Origin: Falsochrobactrum ovis
Lineage (GTDB): Bacteria > Pseudomonadota > Alphaproteobacteria > Rhizobiales > Rhizobiaceae
Assembly: GCF_003259955.1 (NCBI RefSeq)
Contig: NZ_QLMK01000005.1
Coordinates: forward strand, 111,371-175,370
DNA: 64,000 nt
Direction: 5' to 3'
The stretch's first letter is position 1; each line of letters starts with the position of its first letter. The notes under the pieces were generated by a model. That model was given only the letters and a program-made list of their open reading frames with translations. It was not told where the DNA came from and ran no database searches. Positions 28,891-35,872 of this stretch are shown here, one piece after another. Both the position numbers and the translations under genes were made by a program.

Positions 28891-29061
28891 TCATAGTACG
28901 GGGCGGCTATAGTCAATACCGCTTGATTCACTATTGGGTTTATCCGGTACGACTGTGATTGTGGTATCGCCGGTGCGAATGATGATCTTGCAGCCGTTTT
29001 CATTGGCAACTTCGGCATACCGCTTGAGATCATTTTTGCGGATCGTGGCTGGCCTAGTCAT
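28891..29061 (-). CDS. Small protein just upstream of the integrase, possible excisionase
   Basis: A 56-codon gene, MTRPATIRKNDLKRYAEV..., with GGGGAG/AAGGG ahead of the ATG. It reads as a short helix (IRKNDLKRYAEVANENG) followed by a beta hairpin (CKIIIRTGDTTITVVP). Position next to int suggests a recombination directionality factor, but the usual winged-helix excisionase pattern is not evident. It is coupled to the 23-codon frame upstream by an overlapping stop/start. Confidence 0.7.
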   Translation of the reverse strand: MTRPATIRKNDLKRYAEVANENGCKIIIRTGDTTITVVPDKPNSESSGIDYSRPVL

Positions 29062-29129
29062 CCCTTCTTCTCCCCTAATGGGCTGGCTGCGGGGATGGCG
29101 AGGCGGCCCACCAGTTCATCATAGGTCAT
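29058..29129 (-). CDS. 23-codon coupled mini-gene in the left operon
   Basis: MTYDELVGRLAIPAASPLGEKKG. AGGA lies eight bases before the ATG. Its start overlaps the stop of the membrane protein gene upstream (ATGA) and its stop overlaps the start of the 56-codon gene downstream. It could be a real micropeptide or only a coupling cistron. Confidence 0.45.
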   Translation of the reverse strand: MTYDELVGRLAIPAASPLGEKKG

Positions 29130-29317
29130 GGCTGGTGTCCTTTTTTGCTAATGAGATGCTGTCGATAAGCTATTATAAGTGCCTTCTTAAGCCCGAAGAG
29201 ATTGATAACCTGTTCGGTTGCCCACATCACTAAAAGCGATAGGACAATTACTGATCCGACAGCAGAGGTTAGTATTCCGATGAAGCCGAAATAAGGATTA
29301 CTAAAAGCGTCAATCAT
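29126..29317 (-). CDS. Small single-helix membrane protein
   Basis: A 63-residue protein with one long hydrophobic stretch (FGFIGILTSAVGSVIVLSLLVMWATEQVI) and a basic C-terminal tail (KKALIIAYRQHLISKKGHQP). Both ends overlap neighbouring genes as ATGA, so it is translated within the left operon. No family recognised; a role in superinfection exclusion or lysis timing is possible but unsupported. Confidence 0.6.
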   Translation of the reverse strand: MIDAFSNPYFGFIGILTSAVGSVIVLSLLVMWATEQVINLFGLKKALIIAYRQHLISKKGHQP

Positions 29318-29454
29318 GGCTTCACCTCTAGTGCTACACGGACTTCATCTAGAATATTTTTTACATATGCACGGGCACAAGGATCACTCTTAACAAGTAT
29401 GATTGGATCATCTTCGATGCGATGGCATTCCTCGCAATACATTTCCGCAATCAT
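29314..29454 (-). CDS. 46-residue protein with CEECH motif
   Basis: A short acidic protein MIAEMYCEECHRIEDD... with a Cys-x-x-Cys-His pattern at residues 7-11 and one further Cys at 26. The pattern could bind zinc. Start at 29454 has GGTGGGAA directly upstream, and the stop overlaps the start of the next gene. Unknown function. Confidence 0.55.
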   Translation of the reverse strand: MIAEMYCEECHRIEDDPIILVKSDPCARAYVKNILDEVRVALEVKP

Positions 29455-29467
29455 TTCCCACCGCCTT

Positions 29468-29695
29468 TCATGGGCCCGACAATGGCTGATGTTTCTGTAT
29501 GAAAATAAAGCAGGACTTGTAATAATCGAAGGTTGCTAATACTTCTTGGCCTGAATAGACGCACCACTTCCCATTTCTCTTTGCGACTGTGTAGTGTGGC
29601 GTGACGACGTCCCGCAGTATGGCTTTTGTCTTTACCCCAGTCTTCTTTCTCGACTTCTTCCTTGATTTCTTTCTCGGACCATAAATTGGTTTCAT
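29468..29695 (-). CDS. Basic small phage protein
   Basis: A 75-residue protein with a strongly basic start (KPIYGPRKKSRKKSRKKTGVKTK), followed by a beta-rich segment (HYTVAKRNGKWCVYSGQEVLATFDYYKSCFIFIQKHQP). GGGAGG five bases before the ATG makes translation likely. The Lys/Arg cluster suggests nucleic-acid binding. No family recognised. Confidence 0.6.
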   Translation of the reverse strand: MKPIYGPRKKSRKKSRKKTGVKTKAILRDVVTPHYTVAKRNGKWCVYSGQEVLATFDYYKSCFIFIQKHQPLSGP

Positions 29696-29751
29696 GCTGA
29701 CCTCCCTGAAGTATGGAATATTTACATTGAAATTTCACGATAGCCCATAAG

Positions 29752-30207
29752 TTAAAACGGCTTCCCTCCCAGCACGGCACGGGCTATGTCACGTAGTTCT
29801 TCTGGAAATGAAAATTCAATCTTAGCGATCATCATCAACGCCTCCCGCAGGCGCTTGTTCTCGGCTTCGAGGGCTTTAAACTCTTTCCATCCTCGTGATA
29901 TTTCATCGCATTTGCCTTGATAGTCGTCAGCAAGGCGCTCAAGCTGCGCATCCTTTGCCGCTATCACCTCCTCGGCGTTCTGGCGAGTGACGAGTTCGTG
30001 AGCACCATCCGGCCACATGGCCTTGTTCTTTCTAGGGGAAAACTTGCCAAGGTAGGTCGCACCTATCGTCACCAACTCGTCGCATCGGGCAGGGGATGTT
30101 AAGGCGTCATAGTCACTCCAGACTTTGCAGCAAAAGCAATCTTCGTCGTAGTCTGGGCAGCGTTCGCCGTAATGTTCGGTGATGGCTTCCACAATCAACT
30201 TACTCAT
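29752..30207 (-). CDS. Hypothetical phage protein with C-terminal coiled coil
   Basis: A 151-residue protein. The first third is Cys-rich (CPDYDEDCFCCKVW), the second has a TRQNAEEVIAAKDAQLERLADDYQGKCDEISRGWKEFKALEAENKRLREAL heptad pattern, that is, a coiled coil at about residues 75-125. This helix arrangement is common in rhizobial prophage early operons. Its start overlaps the stop of the preceding gene by four bases. Confidence 0.65.
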   Translation of the reverse strand: MSKLIVEAITEHYGERCPDYDEDCFCCKVWSDYDALTSPARCDELVTIGATYLGKFSPRKNKAMWPDGAHELVTRQNAEEVIAAKDAQLERLADDYQGKCDEISRGWKEFKALEAENKRLREALMMIAKIEFSFPEELRDIARAVLGGKPF

Positions 30208-30389
30208 TCCCCGCCTCCTGATAATGCTCTGCGCATGACATTCGCACAGTGCTCAAGTTCATCAGCTGTCATCTCTTCAAACATAGTGCCATTGACGCGA
30301 TTGAATGATGAGTTGTAAATTTTACGCCTTTGCAATCCACATGCAGATTGATAGCGATATTCATAATCACCAAAATAATTAGCCTTCAT
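30204..30389 (-). CDS. 61-residue early phage protein
   Basis: MKANYFGDYEYRYQSACGLQ..., ending in a helix MFEEMTADELEHCANVMRRALSGGGE. GGAGGCGGGG precedes the ATG at 30389, which overlaps the previous stop as ATGA. The longer frame upstream is antisense-free but has no start signal. Unknown function. Confidence 0.6.
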   Translation of the reverse strand: MKANYFGDYEYRYQSACGLQRRKIYNSSFNRVNGTMFEEMTADELEHCANVMRRALSGGGE

Positions 30390-30688
30390 TCCCCGCCTCC
30401 TGTCTGTGGTGCTGGCTGCGATTTGAGGGCGCGAATTTCGGGCGCAAAATCTGGTAGGCCGATATTCATCTCTAGCCATTTTTGGCGCTGCTTCTCATAC
30501 CACTGCGCCGCTTCCTCCAACGCCTGTTCACGCGCTGAGGATGACATATACGGGGCTGCCGCGGTGAGGGCGGCGCGAGCGCGATCGAAGCACTTTTCAC
30601 TCATGCCGTGGCCGATGCTGTCTGCAATTGCTTTTGCCGCTGCATCAATAGCTTGTTTTGGAATGGTCATGGCTTGTGCGTCCGCCAT
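30386..30688 (-). CDS. Alanine-rich helical early phage protein
   Basis: A 100-residue, almost entirely helical protein (IDAAAKAIADSIGHGMSEKCFDRARAALTAAAPYM, then REQALEEAAQWYEKQRQKWLEM). Proteins of this design are widespread in rhizobial phages and annotated as hypothetical. The ATG at 30688 overlaps the stop of the upstream gene (TGATG). Confidence 0.65.
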   Translation of the reverse strand: MADAQAMTIPKQAIDAAAKAIADSIGHGMSEKCFDRARAALTAAAPYMSSSAREQALEEAAQWYEKQRQKWLEMNIGLPDFAPEIRALKSQPAPQTGGGE

Positions 30689-30897
30689 CACCGCAACTCC
30701 TTCATCGCAGCAACGAAATCAATGATCGGGTCAAGATCGATGCGCGCTTCCGATCCATCATCGAGGATCATAAACAGCGTATTGCCTTCGCAGCGGTGCA
30801 GTGATGCATCTTCATCGAAATAATCGGACACGTTATCAAGCTGGCACTTTGCTTGAAAAATCAGGTCTTCGTAGTCAATCATCGGGGTCAGTTTCAT
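30688..30897 (-). CDS. Acidic 69-residue phage protein
   Basis: A small acidic protein (MKLTPMIDYEDLIFQAKCQLDNVSDYFDEDA, then LFMILDDGSEARIDLDPIIDFVAAMKELR). Four-base overlaps with both neighbours mark it as part of the coupled operon. An acidic, strand-helix mix like this is seen in DNA-mimic and inhibitor proteins, but no such role can be claimed. Confidence 0.6.
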   Translation of the reverse strand: MKLTPMIDYEDLIFQAKCQLDNVSDYFDEDASLHRCEGNTLFMILDDGSEARIDLDPIIDFVAAMKELR

Positions 30898-31298
30898 GAT
30901 GGGATACCTTCGCTAACAGGGCGACCGAATACGTCGCGCTTACGGTGAGGGAGTTGTTTTGTGAGGCGTTTGGGTGATTTATCCTTGGCGGCGAGTTTTG
31001 AAGTTGGTCGTTTCATTCCAAGGTGTTTTGCTTCGCGCCTTTTTGCTTCTGCTATGACGGTAATGTCCTGTTTCGTTTTCGGCTTATGGCAGCATTCTGC
31101 TCCGAGAAGCTGGCCGTCCTTTGCGGTAAGGCGCTGGCTCTTATCAATCTCAAGTGCATCGGGTTTGATGTGATCGACGTGATAAGGTTTCTTGCCAAGT
31201 ATTAGGCCGCAACCTTCGCAGGCGATTTCGCCGTTTGGGAGCATGGCGCGCTTAACTATTTCGGCGTAAACTTTCTTACTGAATTCACGTCTAGCCAT
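30894..31298 (-). CDS. HNH-type nuclease domain protein
   Basis: A 134-residue protein with a small HNH-like zinc finger: CEGCGLILGKKPYHVDHIKPDAL, then GAECCHKPKTKQD, matching the C-x2-C...HVDH...CxxxH layout of HNH endonucleases. A basic C-terminal tail follows (LTKQLPHRKRDVFGRPV). GGAGG seven bases upstream supports the ATG at 31298. It may nick or cut DNA in recombination or host takeover. Confidence 0.78.
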   Translation of the reverse strand: MARREFSKKVYAEIVKRAMLPNGEIACEGCGLILGKKPYHVDHIKPDALEIDKSQRLTAKDGQLLGAECCHKPKTKQDITVIAEAKRREAKHLGMKRPTSKLAAKDKSPKRLTKQLPHRKRDVFGRPVSEGIPS

Positions 31299-31474
31299 CA
31301 CACATCCTCCGAGAAGTCAGTTGCGGACAGAACAATGTCTAGGTGTTGTGCAAACTCACGATCGGTCAGCTGGCGCACTTCACGTGCAAGCTGAGTGTGC
31401 GTTTCCACATATCTTGCGGCGTTAGCTTTCGTACGGTGTGCATACGATGGAGCGCGTAAGGGAATAGCGGTCAT
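31298..31474 (-). CDS. 58-residue coupled phage protein
   Basis: MTAIPLRAPSYAHRTKANAARYVETHTQLA..., a helical protein ending SATDFSEDV. It overlaps the upstream gene as ATGA and shares its TGA base with the HNH gene start, so it clearly belongs to the coupled operon although it is short. Unknown function. Confidence 0.6.
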   Translation of the reverse strand: MTAIPLRAPSYAHRTKANAARYVETHTQLAREVRQLTDREFAQHLDIVLSATDFSEDV

Positions 31475-31977
31475 GCTGCTGCCCTCGCGGTAGCTCCAAC
31501 ATCCACACCAAGCAGTTTGTCGATAGCGGCAAGAACAGCTTCTTTACTTTCCTGAAACTCGCGTTTGCCCATAGCCTTCATGCCCTGACTTTGAGCGGTG
31601 AATACCTTCACAACCGCCTCGCTATGGATAACCACTGCGTATGTGTCCATCGGCTTGACGAAGGCTGCTAATCGTTCTGCATCTGCTTTGGTAGCGCATA
31701 CAATACTGCGCTCATCGGCATAGCCGCACTTGACCAGCATCTTTTTACGCAGATGCTCCGCAGTTGGATATTCTACCAGAAGATCATCCGGCAGAGTGTT
31801 CCAGGCATTAGCGATCGATGCGAAATAATGATTGTGGCTCGCTTGCGAGCGGTCGTGGTGTTCGACCATTTTGTAAGTCTCGCCGATGACAAACTGTCGA
31901 TCTGCGCGACCCGCCCAATAAGGCGAGACTGGGACCATTGCTTCTCCGTCCCAAGACATTGTGATTGGAACTGACAT
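31471..31977 (-). CDS. Conserved phage protein preceding YqaJ exonuclease module
   Basis: A 168-residue protein beginning MSVPITMSWDGEAMVP, with the segment HYFASIANAWNTLPDDLLVEYPTAEHLRKKMLVKCGYADERSIVC. I recognise the type from rhizobial phages, where it sits beside ERF/YqaJ recombination genes and is left unnamed. It lies three bases after the exonuclease gene. A role in phage recombination is inferred from this linkage. Confidence 0.7.
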   Translation of the reverse strand: MSVPITMSWDGEAMVPVSPYWAGRADRQFVIGETYKMVEHHDRSQASHNHYFASIANAWNTLPDDLLVEYPTAEHLRKKMLVKCGYADERSIVCATKADAERLAAFVKPMDTYAVVIHSEAVVKVFTAQSQGMKAMGKREFQESKEAVLAAIDKLLGVDVGATARAAA

Positions 31978-31980
31978 ATC

Positions 31981-32655
31981 TCACCCCGCCATCATGTATC
32001 TGACTTGATCGGTGATTTCCGAAGCGTCGACGTCGCCGCCGTACTTGCGGGAAAGTTCTTGCACCGTTTCGGAAAGCTCTTTCAGGAACTGGATAACTTC
32101 CATTTCAAGTTCCCGAATACGTGCGTCGTCACGCTCGATGCGCTTTATGAACAGGCGCATTTGCTCCGGCATTCTTGGGTCGTAGGAGACGAAATCGCAC
32201 CATTGGCGACCTGTGCAGGCCATCTGCCAAAACATCTGTGTGACGTATTTGCCGGGAACAGTCCCGCCGCGCAGGGTTTCAATGTGCGTGGCAGTATTCG
32301 GACACTTGATTTCAACAAGCCCGCTATCGCCTACAAGGCCATCAGGGGACGCCCCTGTCATGGCAATTGACGGGTGAGGGACAAAGGCGACCTGATCAAC
32401 ATCAACGTTCGCATAAAACTCATATGCAATGCGCGCATCGGCTTCTTGATCATTGCCCCATTGCATGGCGGCATTTGTGAAGCTTTCCGCAACGGTCCCG
32501 GTCAGGCGCTCGGCAATCAGTTGCGCCATATAGTTTGCGCGGGAGGCTGAATATCCGCTCTTGGTCTTTGCCACTACATCGGCAACGCGGGAGGCCGTGA
32601 CCCGGCCAATCCTCAACTCATGCCATTCTGGTGAGCCTTGAATAATATCAGCCAT
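31981..32655 (-). CDS. YqaJ/lambda-exonuclease family nuclease
   Basis: A 224-residue nuclease of the YqaJ viral recombinase family, which degrades one strand of duplex DNA to feed the annealing protein. The start (QGSPEWHELRIGRVTASRVADVV) and the metal site MTGASPDGLVGDSGLVEIKCPN (D...E-x-K) are diagnostic. The C-terminal 60 residues are a helical extension beyond the nuclease core. It overlaps the ERF gene by eight bases, forming an exonuclease-annealase pair like lambda Red. Confidence 0.9.
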   Translation of the reverse strand: MADIIQGSPEWHELRIGRVTASRVADVVAKTKSGYSASRANYMAQLIAERLTGTVAESFTNAAMQWGNDQEADARIAYEFYANVDVDQVAFVPHPSIAMTGASPDGLVGDSGLVEIKCPNTATHIETLRGGTVPGKYVTQMFWQMACTGRQWCDFVSYDPRMPEQMRLFIKRIERDDARIRELEMEVIQFLKELSETVQELSRKYGGDVDASEITDQVRYMMAG

Positions 32656-33418
32656 TTACTTGCCCCTTCTTCTTTTCGAGCATCGTAATGGCGCGCTGGA
32701 ACTCGCTGACCTTAATGTCTGGCACAGCATCAATGTTCATGTATTTACAGAAGCGCTCAATGTCGGTGCCGGTATCTTCGATCAGGCGCAAGACGGCCAT
32801 TTGTTGCTCTTTGGATATGGTTGCAGCATCTTCGGCTGACTGTCCGTGAGCGTGGCCATCATCATCGTCCGCCACGGCCAGTCCAAGAGCGGCTTTGATG
32901 GTATATCTTTGCAAATAGGTGACGGTTGAGCCTATGGCCTGAATGCTATTCTTGTTACCAGAGGTGTCGCTACCTGCCGATAGTGTCGTTTCTTCCGAAT
33001 AGCCATCTTCGTGTGCGATAATGCAGGTGACAGAAACTAATCCGTTTTCTTGACTGGTGCGATAGCGATACGAAAGACCGTGCTTGGACAGAACTGGCGT
33101 TACAGCATCGGCAATGCTCGCCAAATCTTCAAAGTTATAGTTGGTGCGGACGCCGGTCTTGCCTGTAAAATCAACCGTGCGGGTTTTCATGATGATAGGC
33201 ATTTCTGATTTTGCCGCAGCTATTGCAGCATCAAATGCCTTACGGGCGGCTACTGCCTGCAAGCGTTCATGCAAGGCCATAATACTCGTCAACGCTTCGG
33301 GTGTGGCGCCCTGCTGAATAGCCAACGCTAACGCATCAAACGTATTGATGACATTGGTGCCCGTCTGCTTAGAAGGCAGCTCATTGGTATGCTGAATATC
33401 AAGTGCTTGAGAAGCCAT
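32648..33418 (-). CDS. ERF-family single-strand annealing protein
   Basis: A 256-residue recombinase of the ERF superfamily. The core IALHERL-like MALHERLQAVAARKAFDAAIAAAKSEMPII and YNFEDLASIADAVTPVLSKHGLSYRYRTSQENGLVSVTCIIAH is typical, followed by GSTVTYLQRYTIKAALGLAVADDDDGHA. It anneals complementary single strands generated by the adjacent exonuclease, supporting genome circularisation or recombination. Confidence 0.9.
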   Translation of the reverse strand: MASQALDIQHTNELPSKQTGTNVINTFDALALAIQQGATPEALTSIMALHERLQAVAARKAFDAAIAAAKSEMPIIMKTRTVDFTGKTGVRTNYNFEDLASIADAVTPVLSKHGLSYRYRTSQENGLVSVTCIIAHEDGYSEETTLSAGSDTSGNKNSIQAIGSTVTYLQRYTIKAALGLAVADDDDGHAHGQSAEDAATISKEQQMAVLRLIEDTGTDIERFCKYMNIDAVPDIKVSEFQRAITMLEKKKGQVNG

Positions 33419-33610
33419 TTATCTTCCCCTTTGCGCGTAATCGTTGAGTATTTCTGCCACCAGCTGGCGAGCGCCGCCCAAGCCGTAAACACGGGCTGTG
33501 TCTATGATGGCGGAGCGCAGCTGATGAACTATGAAGCCTTCGGGCTTCGTCATTATTGAGCGTATCGCTTCGAGCTCAGCCCTGCCTTCCACGGTGAGGT
33601 GATCAGTCAT
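33419..33610 (-). CDS. 63-residue early phage protein
   Basis: A short helical protein (LTVEGRAELEAIRSIMTKPEG, then QLRSAIIDTARVYGLGGARQLVAEILNDYAQRGR) whose stop abuts the ERF start with no gap. No family recognised. Its coupling to erf suggests a helper role, without further evidence. Confidence 0.6.
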   Translation of the reverse strand: MTDHLTVEGRAELEAIRSIMTKPEGFIVHQLRSAIIDTARVYGLGGARQLVAEILNDYAQRGR

Positions 33611-33611
33611 C

Positions 33612-33698
33612 TCAGCACCCCACTGCCAACACCAGAAACGGCGCGACTAATGCGAAAATCGGAAGGGTGATTGCTTCAAGGCGGGAGAGTTCACGCAT
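33612..33698 (-). CDS. 28-residue membrane peptide
   Basis: MRELSRLEAITLPIFALVAPFLVLAVGC: a charged start and one hydrophobic helix ending in Cys. It fills the gap between two better supported genes and overlaps the upstream one by eight bases. No strong ribosome-binding site. Confidence 0.4.
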   Translation of the reverse strand: MRELSRLEAITLPIFALVAPFLVLAVGC

Positions 33699-33960
33699 GA
33701 TGAACCGCCATTCTCATCTGGACGCAGTTGATGGTGGTTATTGGGTTGATTTCGACCGGTGCGAGCCTTGCCAAAAGGTCAAGAGCATCGCTCTTACGGC
33801 CTTCGGCGATCAGTTCCGCCAGCATCACCCATTCACGCCAAGCGCGGTCAGTATGCGCATCGCTATCGCCATCCGCCCTGCGCCCTTCCAACTCGCGGAC
33901 GAGTTGCTTTGTGGTGATTTCGTCTATGTAGTCGTATGGGTCGAATTCGATGTAAGCCAT
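33691..33960 (-). CDS. 89-residue early phage protein
   Basis: An acidic start (MAYIEFDPYDYIDEITTKQLVRELEGRR) and a helical middle (REWVMLAELIAEGRKSDALDLLARLAP). Its ATG shares one base with the preceding stop. Similar hypothetical proteins occur in rhizobial phage early regions. Function unknown. Confidence 0.6.
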   Translation of the reverse strand: MAYIEFDPYDYIDEITTKQLVRELEGRRADGDSDAHTDRAWREWVMLAELIAEGRKSDALDLLARLAPVEINPITTINCVQMRMAVHHA

Positions 33961-34289
33961 TACAACGTCCTCCCTGCATTCTCCAAAGAGCGATAGACGC
34001 GGGGAGAGACGTATTCGTAAGCCTCTGCCTGTTCCTGCTCGTACTCAATTTCACCGGCAATTTCGTCAGTTACGTCGCGGCAAGTGCCTTCAATGAGGTT
34101 GATGCAGAAGACCTTGAGCACATTGCCTTCGCGATAAGCCTCAAGGGCGCTTTCGCGGTTCATGTCAGTGACCTTGCGGTCACCATCCATGCAGATGTAG
34201 CCAGCAAAGTTCATCCAGATAACTTGATAAATCTCGCGATCTAGGACTGCCGTCAGTGTCTTTTCAGGAATGCTGTATGTCGTTTGCAT
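33960..34289 (-). CDS. First gene of the leftward early operon, hypothetical
   Basis: A 109-residue protein (MQTTYSIPEKTLTAVLDREIYQVIWMNFAGYI..., with a helical acidic end EIAGEIEYEQEQAEAYEYVSPRVYRSLENAG). It is the promoter-proximal gene of the left operon: the three operator-like repeats lie 31-102 bases upstream of its ATG. The gene should therefore be under direct repressor control. No family recognised. Confidence 0.65.
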   Translation of the reverse strand: MQTTYSIPEKTLTAVLDREIYQVIWMNFAGYICMDGDRKVTDMNRESALEAYREGNVLKVFCINLIEGTCRDVTDEIAGEIEYEQEQAEAYEYVSPRVYRSLENAGRTL

Positions 34290-34319
34290 TTTCTGCTCCC
34301 AACTCGGTTGTTGAGAGTA

Positions 34320-34391
34320 CCGTACAAAACGTACGACATGCGGTCAAGTACAAAGTGTACGAAAACGTAAGTAATCGTACAAAATGTATTC
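34320..34391. promoter_or_regulatory. Left operator array, three TCGTAC-N5-GTACGA-like sites
   Basis: Three 17-base inverted repeats lie at 34320-34336 (CCGTAC-AAAAC-GTACGA), 34346-34362 (AAGTAC-AAAGT-GTACGA) and 34375-34391 (TCGTAC-AAAAT-GTATTC). Centre-to-centre spacing is 26 and 29 bases. They sit between the leftward early operon and the rightward methyltransferase gene and share half-sites and five-base spacers with the sites between the divergent regulators at 38.5 kb. By analogy with lambda they are probably bound by the repressor and Cro-like proteins. Confidence 0.8.
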
Positions 34392-34548
34392 GCTATTATT
34401 GCCCACCACCCGCGAACCGTGTAGAATCAGTTGCATTGATGCGCAGAACGCTATTCAGCGATATTTTTAATCGGCCATGTAAAAAGGTTGCTATTCCTCT
34501 GGGATTCTTTATGTCATTATGTCCAAAATCTTCACAGTAGGGAATGTT

Positions 34549-35790
34549 ATGGAAACTGATTTCGAACGTCTTATCCGGAGGGCGGGACTAACCGTTGACG
34601 AGGCCGCAGCACTACTCAAAAGAAGCCCCCGTACCGTACGCAGATATATAAAAGGCGATGGGAAGAGGGTTCCAGAATTAGAGCTTGAAATTATCAGGCA
34701 AGAGGCTGATCGGCGCTGCCGTAGGGAAAACACCACCGGCAAGATGTTCACATTTGTCGACTTGTTCGCGGGTATCGGAGGGCTAAGAATCCCGTTTGAC
34801 GAAATTGGAGGCAGGTGTATTTTTACCTCGGAGTGGGATCGGTTTTCTAGAGAAACTTACGCGGCTAATTTCCCAGAGAACTCAGATAGCAGTCATCAGT
34901 CAGTAGGCGACATACGGCCGTACGCTCAAAACCCTATATCTATTCCAGAACACGATGTTTTGCTGGCTGGGTTTCCTTGCCAGCCATTTTCGATAGCCGG
35001 CGTATCAAAGAAAAACTCCCTCGGTCGTCCACATGGTTTTCTTTGCGACACACAGGGTACATTATTCTACGATTTGGCTAAAATAATAGCCTATCGTAGG
35101 CCAGCAGCGTTTCTATTGGAAAACGTAAAGAACCTAGAGAGACATGATGGTGGTACAACATTTAAAACCATAATGAATGTTCTTAAGAATGAACTTGGTT
35201 ATGAGGTGCATCATCGTGTGATCAGCTCCGAAGCTTGGGTGCCTCAGAAGCGTGAGCGCATTTTTATTGTTGGCTTCCGTGAGAAATCTGATTTTAGCTT
35301 TGATAACTTAATTATTCCTGATTCTATCAAGCCAAAGCTGGGCGATATCCTTGAGGACGAAGTTGATGATAAATACACGCTAACGCCGAAGCTATGGAGC
35401 TATCTTCAAGATTATAAAGCGAAGCACAAAAAAGCTGGCAATGGGTTCGGTTATTCTCTTTTTGGTCCTAACGATATTACGCGAACGCTTTCAGCCAGAT
35501 ATTACAAAGATGGCTCCGAAATTCTTGTCGAGCAGGATGGGCCAATACCGAGGCGCTTAACGCCGTTAGAGTGCTCTCGTCTCATGGGATTTAATGAAGC
35601 TCAAGGTGACAAATTTAAAATACCAGTTTCCGACACTCAAGCCTACAGGCAGTTCGGAAATGCTGTAGTCGTGCCTGTTGTAAGGGCCGTGGCCGATCTG
35701 ATGCGACCACACATACAAACAGCTTTAAAAGACCATACGACACTGTCAGATTCGGCGGTTCCTGATGCTAAATCCAAATTAGCCGCATAG
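34549..35790 (+). CDS. Cytosine-5 DNA methyltransferase, EcoRII/Dcm type
   Basis: A 413-residue C5-methyltransferase. Residues 1-60 form an HTH-like extension (LTVDEAAALLKRSPRTVRRYIKG). The catalytic core has motif I FVDLFAGIGGLR (about 69-80), IV GFPCQPFSIAG with Cys144, VI ENVKNL, VIII QKRERIFIVG, IX RRLTPLECSRLMGF and X QFGNAVVVPVV. Resemblance to M.EcoRII/Dcm and the EcoRII-like nuclease downstream predict methylation in CCWGG. The ATG at 34549 has AGGGA upstream; a longer frame starts at 34519. The N-terminal HTH may regulate its own promoter, as known for M.EcoRII-type enzymes. Confidence 0.93.
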   Translation: METDFERLIRRAGLTVDEAAALLKRSPRTVRRYIKGDGKRVPELELEIIRQEADRRCRRENTTGKMFTFVDLFAGIGGLRIPFDEIGGRCIFTSEWDRFSRETYAANFPENSDSSHQSVGDIRPYAQNPISIPEHDVLLAGFPCQPFSIAGVSKKNSLGRPHGFLCDTQGTLFYDLAKIIAYRRPAAFLLENVKNLERHDGGTTFKTIMNVLKNELGYEVHHRVISSEAWVPQKRERIFIVGFREKSDFSFDNLIIPDSIKPKLGDILEDEVDDKYTLTPKLWSYLQDYKAKHKKAGNGFGYSLFGPNDITRTLSARYYKDGSEILVEQDGPIPRRLTPLECSRLMGFNEAQGDKFKIPVSDTQAYRQFGNAVVVPVVRAVADLMRPHIQTALKDHTTLSDSAVPDAKSKLAA

Positions 35791-35872
35791 TGGTTGCTCT
35801 ATCGGCCCATTCTTGACTGATTTTTTACCGCGAAGGAAGATCCCCTGATCCAATCTGAGTCGGGGGGTCTAG

